From positions 1 to 64,000 of the forward strand of contig NZ_JBLWWF010000005.1 of the NCBI RefSeq assembly GCF_048268085.1: a DNA stretch of 64,000 nt, given 5' to 3'. The notes below the pieces were generated by a model, which saw nothing but the letters and a program-made list of their open reading frames with translations, ran no database searches and was not told where the DNA came from. The DNA is from Neptunicella sp048268085. GTDB taxonomy: Bacteria; Pseudomonadota; Gammaproteobacteria; Enterobacterales; Alteromonadaceae. The translations under genes were made by a program, and so were the position numbers. This document shows, in pieces, positions 41,747-50,209 of this stretch (within the stretch, counting starts at the first letter, position 1; the number at the start of each line of letters is the position of its first letter).

Positions 41747-43345
41747 GTGAAAATACATTCAATGTTATCCCTGTTGTCATTATTAGCGTTCCCTGTCGCT
41801 GTTAGCGCGGCTAACAGCGCACCAGCAGAAAAAACGCAACAAATTACCGTACAGCAAGGCGATACATTATGGAGTATCGCTTATCGCTTCCGCCCTAGTG
41901 ACCGGATCCCCATGGCGCACATGATGCAGGTTATTTATGCGCGTAATCCCGAAGCCTTCTATACTCAACAGCTAACTAGCCTAAAAGCAGGCGCACTTTT
42001 GGTCATCCCACTTGATGTTGACACCCTGCTGTCAAACCAACCAAACGAGTTGGTTAGTGCAGCACAACAGGCAACCGTCGAGCCGGTACCAGCAGCACTT
42101 GCGCCTAAGAAACCAGTCAACATTACGTCAACCACAACGACATACAATACAACCTCCGAAACGCAATTTGATACTGCAATCCCCGACAATGCTGCGGCGG
42201 AACCATCCAATTTTATGATTGATGGCACCGTTGGCCTTGAGGGGCGTTACTTTCCCCAGACGGCCGAATTTGCTCAGCAAACCAATAAACAATGGTCGGG
42301 AGTGGCACAACTGGATTTTTATCTACCTTGGAACGATGAATATGATGCGGTGAGTTTTTCGCCTTTTTATCGTAAAGACAGCCACGATCCCCAACGTACT
42401 CATTTGGATATTCGCGAACTTAAATATTTACATGTCGGTGAGGATTGGGAGATCCATGTCGGTATAGACAGTGTGTTTTGGGGCGTAACAGAGACGCAAC
42501 ATCTGGTGGATATTGTTAATCAAACCGATTGGGTCGAAGCTCCTGATGGAGAAGATAAACTCGGTCAACCGATGCTGCATTTATCCACATTGCACGATTG
42601 GGGTACATTAGACTTTTTTGTTTTACCTTACTTTCGCGAACGCACTTATCCTTGGTGGCAGGGCCGTTTACGCGGTCCAATACCGGTTAATACCGACTTG
42701 GCCTTATATGAATCAAAAGATGAACAGCACCATGTTGATTATGCCATGCGCTGGAATCATTCCTTTAGTGACTGGGATTTAGCGTTATCCGGATTTAGTG
42801 GCACATCCAGAGAACCCATACTGATTCAACAATTGGATCTATCGGGTAATCCCCAAATGGTGCCTTTTTACCCGCAAATTAATCAACTTGGTGTTGAAAC
42901 CCTTTATATCAGTGGTAGCTGGATCTGGAAACTGGAAGCCATTCACCGAGAGGGCGAGTTAATCAACAACTATCAGGCTGCCGATTTCGGGTTTGAATAC
43001 ACTTTTTATGGCGTGAACGAATCGGTTATTGATGTGGGCTGGTTGATGGAATACCAATACGATAGCCGTGGCAAGCTTGCCACCAGCATGGCGCAAAACG
43101 ACTTATTTATCGGTACCCGCTTAGCATTTAACGATATCGATGGCAGTGAAATATTGGCCGGTATTGCTCAAGATCTTGATTTCAGTAACAGTCGCAGCTT
43201 ACTTATTGAAGCCAAAACCCGCTTAAATGCTAACTGGACCGCCAATCTGGATGTGTGGCTATTTAGCAGCGATGACCCACAAGATCTGAATTACTGGATC
43301 CGCCAGGACGACTTTATTCAATTTACTCTTGAGTTACATTTCTGA
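41747..43345 (+). CDS. LysM-domain outer-membrane beta-barrel protein (DUF1302-like)
   Basis: Encodes 532 residues. The signal peptide is MKIHSMLSLLSLLAFPVAVSA. A LysM/FimV-type domain (about residues 33-88, ITVQQGDTLWSIAYRFRP..) should bind peptidoglycan. A Thr/Pro/Ala-rich linker (about 100-155) leads to a beta-rich region with many alternating aromatic strands ending in F (FIQFTLELHF), typical of an outer-membrane barrel. The barrel resembles the DUF1302 family seen beside MMPL and LolA-like genes. It follows the LolA-like gene after 47 bp. The LysM-plus-barrel fusion is unusual. Confidence 0.85.
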   Translation: MKIHSMLSLLSLLAFPVAVSAANSAPAEKTQQITVQQGDTLWSIAYRFRPSDRIPMAHMMQVIYARNPEAFYTQQLTSLKAGALLVIPLDVDTLLSNQPNELVSAAQQATVEPVPAALAPKKPVNITSTTTTYNTTSETQFDTAIPDNAAAEPSNFMIDGTVGLEGRYFPQTAEFAQQTNKQWSGVAQLDFYLPWNDEYDAVSFSPFYRKDSHDPQRTHLDIRELKYLHVGEDWEIHVGIDSVFWGVTETQHLVDIVNQTDWVEAPDGEDKLGQPMLHLSTLHDWGTLDFFVLPYFRERTYPWWQGRLRGPIPVNTDLALYESKDEQHHVDYAMRWNHSFSDWDLALSGFSGTSREPILIQQLDLSGNPQMVPFYPQINQLGVETLYISGSWIWKLEAIHREGELINNYQAADFGFEYTFYGVNESVIDVGWLMEYQYDSRGKLATSMAQNDLFIGTRLAFNDIDGSEILAGIAQDLDFSNSRSLLIEAKTRLNANWTANLDVWLFSSDDPQDLNYWIRQDDFIQFTLELHF

Positions 43346-43441
43346 TTTTATCTTTTAATTAATACTCAGGCTCAAGACTAACAACAGATAGGATAATCAT
43401 TGCCATATTTTTCTCATTCCTTGTACAACCGCATGGGAAAC

Positions 43442-44056
43442 TCATTCCGGTTGATTAAATACCGGCAAACTCCATTGCCAACGCATCGCCATTAATCGCA
43501 TTATCAAGGTCGTCATACCGCCAATAAACATACAATATTCACGTGATAACCCAAGATAAAAAGCAAAGCAGAACAGCGATCCTCCCACTACACAGGTAGT
43601 AGCATACAGCTCACCTTTGAGCACTAATGGAATTTCACGGCACATAACATCACGAATTAAACCACCAAATACGCCCGTCATGGTTCCCATGACTACCGCC
43701 ACTAATGGCGTTACGCCAAGACTCAAGGCTTTTTGCACCCCCATCACATTAAAAAAGGCTAATCCAATCGCATCAGCCAGTAATAAAAAACGTAATGGAA
43801 ACTTATCATTGTTCCTTACCCAGATAATGGTCAAGAACGCAGCGATAAAAATCGAATACAGATAACTGTTATCCTGTACCCAAAACACCGGCACATCCAG
43901 AATTAGATCCCGAGTGGTGCCTCCACCAATAGCGGTAACAGATGCCAGCACTACCACGCCAAAACCATCCATATGCTTCTTATGCGCCATTAAGGTACCG
44001 GAAATGGCAAACACCGCCACGCCTAATATGTCCACCCAATGTAACCATTCATTCAT
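43442..44056 (-). CDS. TRIC (UPF0126/YicG) cation channel family protein
   Basis: Encodes about 204 residues, with an ATG at 44056. An in-frame GTG four codons upstream is an alternative, and neither has a strong ribosome-binding site. Seven hydrophobic segments form two three-helix repeats with the signature GTLMAHKKHMDGFGVVVLASVTAIGGGTTRDL and VVMGTMTGVFGGLIRDVMCREIPLVL. Prokaryotic TRIC channels are trimeric K+ channels. It is convergent with the barrel gene and divergent from ilvL. Confidence 0.93.
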   Translation of the reverse strand: MNEWLHWVDILGVAVFAISGTLMAHKKHMDGFGVVVLASVTAIGGGTTRDLILDVPVFWVQDNSYLYSIFIAAFLTIIWVRNNDKFPLRFLLLADAIGLAFFNVMGVQKALSLGVTPLVAVVMGTMTGVFGGLIRDVMCREIPLVLKGELYATTCVVGGSLFCFAFYLGLSREYCMFIGGMTTLIMRLMAMRWQWSLPVFNQPE

Positions 44057-44171
44057 TTTGATAACCACTTTTTCGTCACTTATGCGACTTTATAACAATT
44101 TTATGCAGTGTTTGCTTGATCTGATTAGGCTTCGCATGATAACTCTATAGACATCACTTGCAGGAGCTTTT

Positions 44172-44231
44172 ATGACTATTACACCATTTTCAATTTGTGT
44201 AGACGTGATGGTGATTATTCACCCAACGTGA
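44172..44231 (+). CDS. ilvL: ilv operon leader peptide
   Basis: A 19-codon ORF with AGGAG six bases before the ATG encodes MTITPFSICVDVMVIIHPT. It has four Ile and three Val codons but no Leu, so it should sense charged tRNA-Ile and tRNA-Val. Its stop overlaps the base of an antiterminator segment, GAGGGTTT (44230-44237), complementary to AAACCCTC (44267-44274) of the following terminator. This is the standard attenuation layout. E. coli ilvL precedes ilvG, whereas here it precedes ilvD-ilvA. Confidence 0.9.
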   Translation: MTITPFSICVDVMVIIHPT

Positions 44232-44266
44232 GGGTTTGGTTGAGCGGAATAAAGTGAACTGACACT

Positions 44267-44300
44267 AAACCCTCGAGCATTCCTCGGGGGTTTTTATTTT
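44267..44300 (+). terminator. ilv attenuator terminator
   Basis: AAACCCTCGAG and CTCGGGGGTTT form the stem, with loop CATTC and a T-rich tail (TTTTTATTTT). It lies 136 bp before the ilvD start. The left arm can instead pair with GAGGGTTT at 44230-44237, which would release ilvD-ilvA expression when the ribosome stalls on Ile/Val codons. Confidence 0.9.
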
Positions 44301-44435
44301 GTGTATATGAAAGATCAACACGCCCTAACGAAACGGTGAAATAGGCGGTATTATTACGCCAATACAGATTGACTCAACGCAACTGACTGCAAAGATTATA
44401 TTTTCATTCAAGAAGTGACTAACAGGATAAAGACA

Positions 44436-46283
44436 ATGCCAAAATTACGTTCAGCAACATCCACTCAAGGTCGAAATATGGCTGGAGCACGAGCCTTATG
44501 GCGTGCCACCGGTATGACGGATGGAGATTTTGGTAAGCCTATTATTGCTATTGCGAACTCATTTACCCAATTTGTTCCCGGTCATGTGCATTTGAAAGAT
44601 ATGGGACAATTAGTCGCGCGCAGTGTTGAAGAAGCGGGCGGTGTCGCCAAAGAATTCAACACCATTGCGGTCGATGACGGTATCGCCATGGGACACAGTG
44701 GCATGCTGTACAGCTTACCCTCACGGGAATTAATTGCCGATGCAGTGGAATATATGGTTAATGCGCATTGTGCTGATGCCTTAGTGTGTATTTCTAACTG
44801 CGATAAAATCACTCCGGGCATGTTAATGGCAGCCTTACGTTTAAATATTCCAGTGGTGTTTGTCTCTGGTGGTCCAATGGAAGCGGGCAAAACCAAGTTG
44901 TCCGATCAAATTATTAAACTGGATTTGGTTGATGCCATGGTCGCGGCTGCGGATGACAAAGTATCAGATAGCGATAGCGATAAAATCGAACGTTCCGCCT
45001 GTCCCACTTGCGGCTCCTGCTCTGGTATGTTTACCGCCAATTCAATGAACTGTTTAACCGAAGCCTTAGGGCTGTCTTTACCCGGTAATGGTTCAATGTT
45101 GGCCACCCATGCTGATCGTGAAAATCTGTTTAAACGCGCGGGTAGCTTAGTGGTTGAATTATGTCAGCGTTACTACCAACAAAATGACGAAACCGCGTTA
45201 CCCCGCAATATCGCTAATCGTACCGCTTTTGAGAATGCCATGAGTCTGGATATCGCCATGGGCGGCTCAACCAATACTATTTTGCATTTATTGGCAGCCG
45301 CACAAGAAGGTGAGGTGGATTTTGTACTGGAAGATATTGATCAGCTGTCCCGCAAGGTTCCCCAGTTGTGCAAAGTCGCCCCTTCCACCCCGGAATATCA
45401 TATGGAAGATGTGCACCGCGCAGGCGGAGTGCTAGGTATTCTAGCCGAATTGAATCGAGCCAATTTATTTAATCCGGATAACCCGCATATTTTGGGTAAG
45501 ACCATCGGTGAGGTCATTGCCGACTGGGATATTATCAATCCGGATAACCATTCTGCGCTGACGTTTTATAAAGCCGGGCCTGCGGGTATCCGCACCACCA
45601 AAGCGTTTAGCCAAAATTGCCGTTACCCCACCGCCGATACGGATCGTGAAAAAGGCTGTATTCGTAATCTAGAGCATGCGTTTAGTAGCGAAGGGGGGTT
45701 AGCCGTCCTATCGGGAAATTTAGCTGAGAATGGTTGTATTGTTAAAACCGCTGGCGTAGATGATTCGATTCTTAAATTTACCGGACCGGCACGTATCTTC
45801 GAGAGTCAGGATGAAGCGGTAGCGGCGATTTTAAATGATAAAATTGTCGCTGGTGACGTGGTAGTCATTCGTTACGAAGGTCCTAAAGGTGGACCGGGAA
45901 TGCAAGAGATGTTGTACCCCACGTCCTACCTTAAATCCAAGGGCTTAGGCAAATCCTGTGCGTTGCTCACCGACGGAAGATTCTCCGGCGGTACATCCGG
46001 TTTATCCATAGGGCATTGTTCACCCGAAGCCGCCAGTGGCGGAGCTATTGCGTTAGTCGAAGAAGGCGATTTAATTGCCATCGACATTCCAAACCGCAGT
46101 ATTCAACTACAGATTTCCGATCAGGAGTTGGCCAGCCGCCGCGAAAAAATGAACAACAGTGATAAGCCTTGGAAGCCCAAAGACCGGGTCAGAGAAGTCT
46201 CTATTGCATTAAAAGCTTACGCCATGATGGCCACCAGCGCCGACTTGGGTGCGGTACGTGATAAAACCTTATTTGAAGACTAG
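44436..46283 (+). CDS. ilvD: Dihydroxy-acid dehydratase
   Basis: Encodes 615 residues from the ATG at 44436 (MPKLRSATSTQGRNMAGARAL), with AGGA eight bases upstream. The open frame from a GTG at 44415 adds seven leader codons. Cluster ligands are in ISNCDKITPG and CPTCGSCSGMFTANSMNC. The C-terminal active-site loop LTDGRFSGGTSGLSIGHCSPEAA is intact. It removes water from dihydroxy acids to make the 2-keto acids of valine and isoleucine. It is first structural gene after the attenuator, 14 bp before ilvA. Confidence 0.98.
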   Translation: MPKLRSATSTQGRNMAGARALWRATGMTDGDFGKPIIAIANSFTQFVPGHVHLKDMGQLVARSVEEAGGVAKEFNTIAVDDGIAMGHSGMLYSLPSRELIADAVEYMVNAHCADALVCISNCDKITPGMLMAALRLNIPVVFVSGGPMEAGKTKLSDQIIKLDLVDAMVAAADDKVSDSDSDKIERSACPTCGSCSGMFTANSMNCLTEALGLSLPGNGSMLATHADRENLFKRAGSLVVELCQRYYQQNDETALPRNIANRTAFENAMSLDIAMGGSTNTILHLLAAAQEGEVDFVLEDIDQLSRKVPQLCKVAPSTPEYHMEDVHRAGGVLGILAELNRANLFNPDNPHILGKTIGEVIADWDIINPDNHSALTFYKAGPAGIRTTKAFSQNCRYPTADTDREKGCIRNLEHAFSSEGGLAVLSGNLAENGCIVKTAGVDDSILKFTGPARIFESQDEAVAAILNDKIVAGDVVVIRYEGPKGGPGMQEMLYPTSYLKSKGLGKSCALLTDGRFSGGTSGLSIGHCSPEAASGGAIALVEEGDLIAIDIPNRSIQLQISDQELASRREKMNNSDKPWKPKDRVREVSIALKAYAMMATSADLGAVRDKTLFED

Positions 46284-46297
46284 GCCGGAGATTTAAA

Positions 46298-47848
46298 TTG
46301 AACGTAAGCAACAGTGAGTACTTACATAAAATATTACTTTCACCGGTTTATGAGGCAGCAGTCAAAACTGATCTGGTCAAACTGGACAAGCTTTCAGCTG
46401 AGTTAAACAATCAGATTTTCCTGAAACGCGAAGATCAGCAGCCCGTTAAATCATTTAAGCTACGTGGTGCCTACAATCGTCTATGCCAGTTATCACAACA
46501 GCAACTCGATGCCGGGGTGATTGCGGCATCAGCAGGGAATCATGCCCAGGGCGTGGCTTATTCTGCCAAGAAAAAGGGCATTCAGGCCACTATCGTGATG
46601 CCGGAAACTACCCCGGAAATCAAAATTGAAGCCGTCCGCAACTTTGGTGGTGAGCACGTCAATGTAGTGCTGCACGGCACCAATTTTGATAGTGCCAGTC
46701 AGCATGCCAAGCAGCTTGCTAACGAATTTGGCTACACCATGATCCCGCCGTTTGATAATCCCGACGTGATTGCCGGACAAGGCACTATTGCCCGCGAAAT
46801 GCTCGAACAAAATCCGGATCTGGAAGTCTTGTTTATTGCCGTCGGTGGCGGCGGTTTAATCGCCGGCATTTCGGTATTTCTGAAACAATTAAAGCCGGAT
46901 TTAAAAATTATCGCGGTAGAGTCTGACGAGTCGGCCTGCCTTAAAGCCGCATTTGAAGCAGGCCATCCAGTAGAGCTGCCTTCGGTGGGTATTTTTGCCG
47001 ACGGTGTCGCCGTGAAAATTATTGGTACCGAACCCTTTCGCCTATGTCAGCAATTTGTTGATGAAGTGGTAACCGTCAATAGCGATGAAATTTGTGCCGC
47101 CATTAAAGATATTTTTGATGATACGCGAGTGATTGCCGAGCCTGCTGGTGCGTTGTCTGTCGCAGCCATTCGTAAATATCTCAAACAGCATACAGAGATG
47201 CAAAACAGGAATATTGGCGGCATTTTGTGTGGTGCTAATATCAATTTCCATACCCTGCGTTATGTATCGGAACGTTGTGAATTGGGTGAGCAAAAGGAAG
47301 CCGTATTTGCTACCCGATTACCTGAGCGAAAAGGAGCATTCCGCCAATTTTGTAAACTACTGGGCGGACGGGCGATTACCGAGTTTAATTATCGTTACGC
47401 TCGGCCTGAAGAGGCCCATGTCTTTGTCGGTTTGAAATTGCGTCAAGGCCGGCAAGAATTTGCTGATATTTGCGACAATCTTGAACAGCACGATTACAAA
47501 CTGTTTGATCTATCTGACAATGAAATGGCCAAACTACATGTACGCTATATGGTCGGAGGCCGTCCAGTTGGATTGAATAATGAACATATTTATTCATTTC
47601 AGTTTCCTGAACATCCCGGGGCGTTAATGAAGTTTCTCGATACGCTGGGAGAGCGCTGGAATATTACCTTATTCCATTATCGCAATCATGGTGCGGCGGA
47701 CGGACTGGTGCTGGTAGGGTTTGATATCCCAGCCGATTCGCAAGCAGATTTCGATCAGCATCTGACCCAGTTGGGCTATCATTTTAATGAGCAAACCGAT
47801 AATCCGGCTTACAAATTTTTCTTATCAGATATTAACGGGATAAGTTAA
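46298..47848 (+). CDS. ilvA: Threonine deaminase (biosynthetic)
   Basis: Encodes 516 residues from a TTG start with GGAG seven bases upstream. The N-terminus (SEYLHKILLSPVYEAAVKTDLVKLDKLS) aligns with E. coli IlvA. The PLP lysine is K54 (SFKLRGAYN), and the glycine loop reads AVGGGGLIAGI. The C-terminus carries two ACT-like regulatory domains (about residues 340-515), so isoleucine feedback is expected. It makes 2-oxobutanoate from threonine, the first step to isoleucine, and generates the 2-aminoacrylate-type enamine that RidA clears. Confidence 0.98.
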   Translation: MNVSNSEYLHKILLSPVYEAAVKTDLVKLDKLSAELNNQIFLKREDQQPVKSFKLRGAYNRLCQLSQQQLDAGVIAASAGNHAQGVAYSAKKKGIQATIVMPETTPEIKIEAVRNFGGEHVNVVLHGTNFDSASQHAKQLANEFGYTMIPPFDNPDVIAGQGTIAREMLEQNPDLEVLFIAVGGGGLIAGISVFLKQLKPDLKIIAVESDESACLKAAFEAGHPVELPSVGIFADGVAVKIIGTEPFRLCQQFVDEVVTVNSDEICAAIKDIFDDTRVIAEPAGALSVAAIRKYLKQHTEMQNRNIGGILCGANINFHTLRYVSERCELGEQKEAVFATRLPERKGAFRQFCKLLGGRAITEFNYRYARPEEAHVFVGLKLRQGRQEFADICDNLEQHDYKLFDLSDNEMAKLHVRYMVGGRPVGLNNEHIYSFQFPEHPGALMKFLDTLGERWNITLFHYRNHGAADGLVLVGFDIPADSQADFDQHLTQLGYHFNEQTDNPAYKFFLSDINGIS

Positions 47849-49741
47849 TTTGCCTGAGTCTGCAAGTATTGGATAAATTCATCATCAGGTAGCGGTTTTG
47901 ACCACAAATATCCCTGGGCAAAATCGCAACCTAACTGGTGTAAAGACGAGGACTGTGCTGTGGAATCGACACCTTCAGCAATAGTTTTCAGCCCCAGATT
48001 GGAGGCCATTTGTATGATGGTCGTAACGATAGTTTTTTCCTGATGGCTGGTTAGCATCAGTTGTACAAACGACATATCGATTTTCAACGTTCCAATTTGC
48101 AGATTTTTGAGATAACCAAGATTGGAATAACCCGTCCCAAAATCATCAATCGAAAAGTGCACCCCCGTCTGGCTTAACCGGCTAAGGCAATCAAGCATAG
48201 TAGCGCTATGTTCCAGAAATAGCGATTCGGTCAATTCCATTTCCAGACAGCTGCCATCAAGTTCATATTGCTGTAATGCCTGTAATACCACTTCGGTTAA
48301 ATCACCTCGTTTAAACTGCAACGGTGAAACATTCACCGCCACGGTCAACCCACTAAAACCGGACTGGTGCCAATGCCTGCATTGTTTGCAAGCCTGTTGA
48401 ATTACCCACTTGCCTATATCGATAATACAACCAGACATCTCCGCCAGATGAATAAAATGATTCGGCATCAGCAGGCCGTAGCGCGGATGATTCCAGCGGA
48501 GCAATGCTTCAGCACCAATAACTTTGCCATTAGCCAAATCAATTTTGGGTTGATAGGCTAACCAAAGTTCATTGTTGCTCACTGCCACGCGCAGATCAGC
48601 GATAAGGCTAATATCTGACTGGGCATCCTCTCCCATTTTGTCGTTATAGAACAAATAGTTGTTCTTACCTTTAAATTTTGCCGCATACATGGCCAAATCC
48701 GCTTTACCACACAGGGAATCAAAATCGTCACCCTGGTCCGGGAAAACAGCGATCCCTATTGAGCAAGTGACACTCAGATCATTGCCCTGCACTTTGACCG
48801 GCAGGATAATATTACTAAGGATTTTGTCAGCCAGTTTTTCGATTTGCCGCTGATTATCAAGATCCTCAATGATCACCAGAAATTCATCCCCCCCCGAGTC
48901 GGCAGATGGTATCGCTATCACGCAACAACCCGACTAAACGCTGAGATATGCCTACTAATAGCGCATCACCTACCTGATGGCCGAGCGAATCATTGACATG
49001 CTTGAAATTGTCTAAATCAATAAACAACAAACTGGCGAGTTTATGATGACGGATAGAACGTGAAAGAGCTTGTTTAAATCGTTCTTTGGCCAGACTTCTA
49101 TTGGGTAAATTGGTCAAAACATCATGATGCAACAGAGTATGAATTTGCTGTTCAGATTCAACCACCCGTTTGTTTTCTTCCGAAATGCGTTTAACGGCCA
49201 GACGCAAGTCATTGGATAACAGCCAGACACAATAGGTTGTCAGTAGCAGCAAAATACAGATCAAAATTGCCGCACCGAGATCCGACGGTAACGCCTGATG
49301 CAAATATATTCCGGCCGTATTGACATAACCAATGAGTAAAATATTAGCCACAATAAAAGCCAATAACGCTTTAAATAGGCGTTGTGAACCTAAAATAACT
49401 GCAAAAATTAAAATACCGGGAAACGCAATTAACGCCTCATCACGTAACCCCTGATTGCACCAGATTAAGTAGGTTAGAGCGACAGTGACCGACCACATAA
49501 AGGCCGCCGCAACGGTATCAATATTGCTGTGTTTTGCTTTGCGAGAAATGGCATAAATCAGCGCAAAGAGCACGACTAGAACAGGAACTTCGGTCCATGC
49601 ACCAAAATAAATGCGATGCAGAATAACAATCAGTATGATGGCCCGGGAAGCGAAAAGGGCCTGAAGTAATCGGTTTCGTCTATACCCGTACGAGAGAATC
49701 GCAGCGACTTCATTAGGATCATACTTATCCGCCATCCACAC
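47845..49741 (-). pseudogene. GGDEF-EAL membrane protein, frameshifted in the GGDEF motif
   Basis: Two overlapping frames (49741-48884 and 48921-47845) together make a normal ~630-residue protein. It has about five N-terminal membrane segments (residues 22-175), a coiled-coil, a GGDEF domain and an EAL domain. The first frame ends ...TICRLGGG at a stop, and the second reads SGGDEF. A run of eight G on the minus strand (48895-48888) should have seven to read RLGGDEF. The EAL part looks active (GAEALLRWNHPRYG, VNVSPLQF, DDFGTGYSNLGYL, IAEGVD). This is either a real frameshift, a phase-variable tract or a sequencing error. The EAL-side ORF has no clear start of its own. Its last bases overlap the ilvA stop. 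Confidence 0.85.
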
Positions 49742-49816
49742 ACTCCTGACGCTGATGTAGCAACTCAGATAATGCTATCGATCCGAAGATACAAGTTGCA
49801 CAATTGAAGTTAGAGC

Positions 49817-50059
49817 TTAGTCTTGTTTTTCCAGTTCAGCCAGACGGGCTTCTAATTCAACCAGCTTTTCGCGGGTACGGATAAGTACCTGACTTTGCAC
49901 ATCAAATTCCTCACGGCTAACAAAATCCAAACGGCTTAACTGATGTTGTAATACCTGCTTCACTTTTGATTCTGCGCCTTCGGCCATATTTTTAATACCC
50001 GGCGGTACGGCATCGGTAATTTGTTTAGCTATTTCTTCCAGTTTTTGTGGATTGATCAT
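49817..50059 (-). CDS. ubiK: Ubiquinone biosynthesis accessory factor UbiK
   Basis: Encodes 80 residues of almost entirely helical, coiled-coil-forming sequence (MINPQKLEEIAKQITDAVPPGIKNM, and SREEFDVQSQVLIRTREKLVELEARLAELE). This is the BMFP/UbiK (YqiC) family that assists ubiquinone synthesis with UbiJ and the Ubi complex. Divergent from rep, its ATG has a modest ribosome-binding site (TAGG). Confidence 0.94.
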   Translation of the reverse strand: MINPQKLEEIAKQITDAVPPGIKNMAEGAESKVKQVLQHQLSRLDFVSREEFDVQSQVLIRTREKLVELEARLAELEKQD

Positions 50060-50209
50060 AAATCGAATTCCTAGGGAGTTTTAAAGATTATTGTACCGGA
50101 TTATCAGCTAAAGCGAACAATCGATTTTAAACTCCGGCAAGCGGCTTCTTGTCTGGTATAAACCACAATAATTTTTTACAATCCCCGCCCCGTTATTCAA
50201 GGTATGCAG

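Noticed and set aside
48884..49741. Treating the GGDEF half and the EAL half as two separate genes
   Set aside because: They overlap in the middle of one GGDEF motif, and the second has no start signal. A single-base difference in a G run explains both.
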